Part shown: piece after piece, positions 42,686-43,572 of the stretch
Numbering within the stretch: position 1 is the first letter of the stretch
Layout of the letters: each line of letters opens with the position of its first letter
Assembly: GCA_002148405.1 (NCBI GenBank)
Contig: MUGG01000063.1
Span: 1 to 43,572, forward strand
DNA length: 43,572 bases
Source: Alkalinema sp. CACIAM 70d
GTDB lineage: Bacteria; Cyanobacteriota; Cyanobacteriia; Leptolyngbyales; Leptolyngbyaceae
Reading direction: 5' to 3'
Made by a program: the position numbers and the translations under genes
The notes under the pieces: generated by a model
Told to the model about the DNA's origin: nothing
Seen by the model: the letters and a program-made list of their open reading frames with translations, nothing else
Database searches by the model: none

Positions 42686-42949
42686 TCACGAATAAAATGC
42701 TTCGTACTCATCATGATCGCCAATCCAAAACCATGTCACCGTATCCCCTGACATCACACCCACTGCCCGATAACTCTTTGTTACCCGCACCGACCAAATA
42801 TCTTCGTCACTGTCAATGCACTTAAAATGTAACGATGGATGAAACGGATTCTTGGCCCATAACCGATACGCTTTCCTGGCTCCGGCTCTGACCGCTGGAC
42901 TCATGGCACGATACTGTTCCCAAAATGAGGGCAATGTCGCGGACTTCAT
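42686..42949 (-). CDS. RelE/HigB-like toxin
   Basis: An 87-residue protein of the ParE/RelE superfamily: FWEQYRAMSPAVRAGARKAYRLW, PSLHFKCID, IWSVRVTKSYRAVGVMSGDTVTWFWIGDHDEYEAFY, the last with the typical RVxxxYRxxG and WIGxHxxYxxF. Probably an mRNA-cleaving toxin. Its start overlaps the antitoxin stop by 4 bases. Confidence 0.87.
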   Translation of the reverse strand: MKSATLPSFWEQYRAMSPAVRAGARKAYRLWAKNPFHPSLHFKCIDSDEDIWSVRVTKSYRAVGVMSGDTVTWFWIGDHDEYEAFYS

Positions 42950-43176
42950 AGCTGCTCATAGTCCATCGGCGTGGACATTCCTGCTGCAATCTCTTCTTTG
43001 GCTTTGCGGGCTGCTGCGACTAGATTTTGCTTCGTCCGCTTAAACGACGCATCCCATCTCTTTTCTTCTTCAATTTCGGCAAGATATGCGCGAACATGCT
43101 CCACTACCTGTTCTTGAATCTCATCAGGCAGTGATTCAACCATTTTGACGATCGTGGTAATGGCAGGAGAAGACAT
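42946..43176 (-). CDS. Antitoxin of the RelE/HigB-like pair
   Basis: A 76-residue acidic/helical protein (TTIVKMVESLPDEIQEQVVEHVRAYL, then EEEKRWDASFKRTKQNLVAAARKAKEEI in parts) of a type often encoded before RelE toxins in cyanobacteria. The start at 43176 (MSSPAITT) is assumed; an in-frame ATG at 43185 is also possible. Confidence 0.78.
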   Translation of the reverse strand: MSSPAITTIVKMVESLPDEIQEQVVEHVRAYLAEIEEEKRWDASFKRTKQNLVAAARKAKEEIAAGMSTPMDYEQL

Positions 43177-43319
43177 GGCATCCATCAGCGCAGTGGGTCT
43201 TCTCTATTCTACAACCTACGCCGCAAACCAGCTACGGTGCAAAACGCACTTAACTTCATCTAAAGCCGTAGAACGACCCTGGTCAGCGGCTCCGAAGCCA
43301 CGTATCGCTATTATCGGCT

Positions 43320-43511
43320 TGGTCGCAAGCCTTTTACAAGCACCAGCGAGCGGGGGGCAAAAGTCATCCGAAAGCGATTCGAGCCCTAGCTTACAAATGG
43401 GGGAGAATTCTCTGGCGGTGTTGGCAAGACCAAGTGCCCTATGATGAGGAAAAGTATGTCGCAGCATTGAGGCGGAAGAAATCACCGTTGATTGCATTGA
43501 TGGCAGAATAG
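43320..43511 (+). pseudogene. C-terminal remnant of a transposase (IS110-like)
   Basis: The frame through 43365 reads FYKHQRAGGKSHPKAIRALA then KWGRILWRCWQDQVPYDEEKY and ends RRKKSPLIALMAE at the stop 43509-43511. The pattern of a basic hairpin G-K-S-H-x-x-A-I-x-A-L-A followed by Arg/Trp-rich helices resembles the end of IS110-type transposases. No start, catalytic domain or terminal repeats are seen, so it is a fragment. Confidence 0.45.
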
Positions 43512-43572
43512 AAATCTGCATTGCAATGCCTTGGTGAATTCAAAGAGTATCACTGAGCAACAAGTTATCAAA

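Noticed and set aside
43216..43521. 101-codon minus-strand ORF at the window end
   Set aside because: No family pattern, and the plus strand reads as a transposase remnant in the same place.

Overview
The window is cyanobacterial chromosome. Evidence: very frequent GCGATCGC/CGATCG words (HIP1-like), short dispersed repeats, and housekeeping genes of cyanobacterial type (argS, ruvA, a cysteine desulfurase, Uma2-like proteins, a secreted CHAT/TPR protein, an alr0857-like protein, an HNH nuclease). It looks like a filamentous, Leptolyngbya/Nostoc-like organism, but the species cannot be read from the sequence.

Layout. 1-6.0 kb: frameshifted photolyase/cryptochrome tail, cysteine desulfurase, secreted SNase-like nuclease, membrane glycosyltransferase, HNH nuclease, alr0857-like protein. 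6.3-11.6 kb: a promoter and small leader ORF, then a dense array of 36 tRNA-like genes. Their anticodons cover all 20 amino acids. The array is interrupted by a free-standing EF-G domain IV-V protein and by structured RNAs. 11.6-14.7 kb: tail-less CCA-adding-type nucleotidyltransferase, toxin-antitoxin pair, second decayed copy of the CCA gene end, HExxH protein. 14.9-19.1 kb: catalase, exported protein, two tandem predicted nucleotidyltransferases. 19.1-25.9 kb: Uma2-like protein, then a leftward operon of acyl-CoA synthetase, E1alpha, E1beta, E2 and acyl carrier protein, with a divergent AhpD-like gene. 26.1-29.5 kb: a Ro60 (TROVE-vWA) locus with two small conserved genes and two structured RNAs. 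29.5-43.6 kb: amine oxidase, CHAT/TPR protein, CBS proteins, thioredoxin, recombinase-like fragment, C39-like peptidase, argS, ruvA, a second toxin-antitoxin pair and a transposase remnant.

The most striking content is a set of six related RNAs (7297, 11126, 11410, 12463, 27089, 27595). All share the same ends: a 5' strand CTYCGTRCCCTAA and a 3' strand YAACTTGYACGRAG, which form an 8-10 bp terminal helix with compensatory changes, followed by a second covarying helix (GAAGC/GCTTC). Because a Ro60 gene lies directly behind two of them, I interpret them as bacterial Y RNAs (YrlA-like). Their inner modules differ. Two carry circularly permuted tRNAs with the acceptor stem closed by a short loop. 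One carries a Phe-anticodon/CCA module. One carries a Glu(UUC)-like module in normal order. One carries a piece nearly identical to the 23S rRNA domain IV segment around helix 69-71. One is minimal and lies in the Ro60 mRNA leader.

Together the tRNA array, Y RNAs, Ro60, CCA-type enzyme, extra nucleotidyltransferases and EF-G fragment suggest an RNA quality-control or tRNA-replacement island. That joint role is inference; the individual features are read from the sequence. Oddities that support non-standard tRNA biology include six Leu-anticodon tRNAs without a long variable arm, eight tRNAs with G1-U72, and 25-26 nt repeat insertions in three T-loops.
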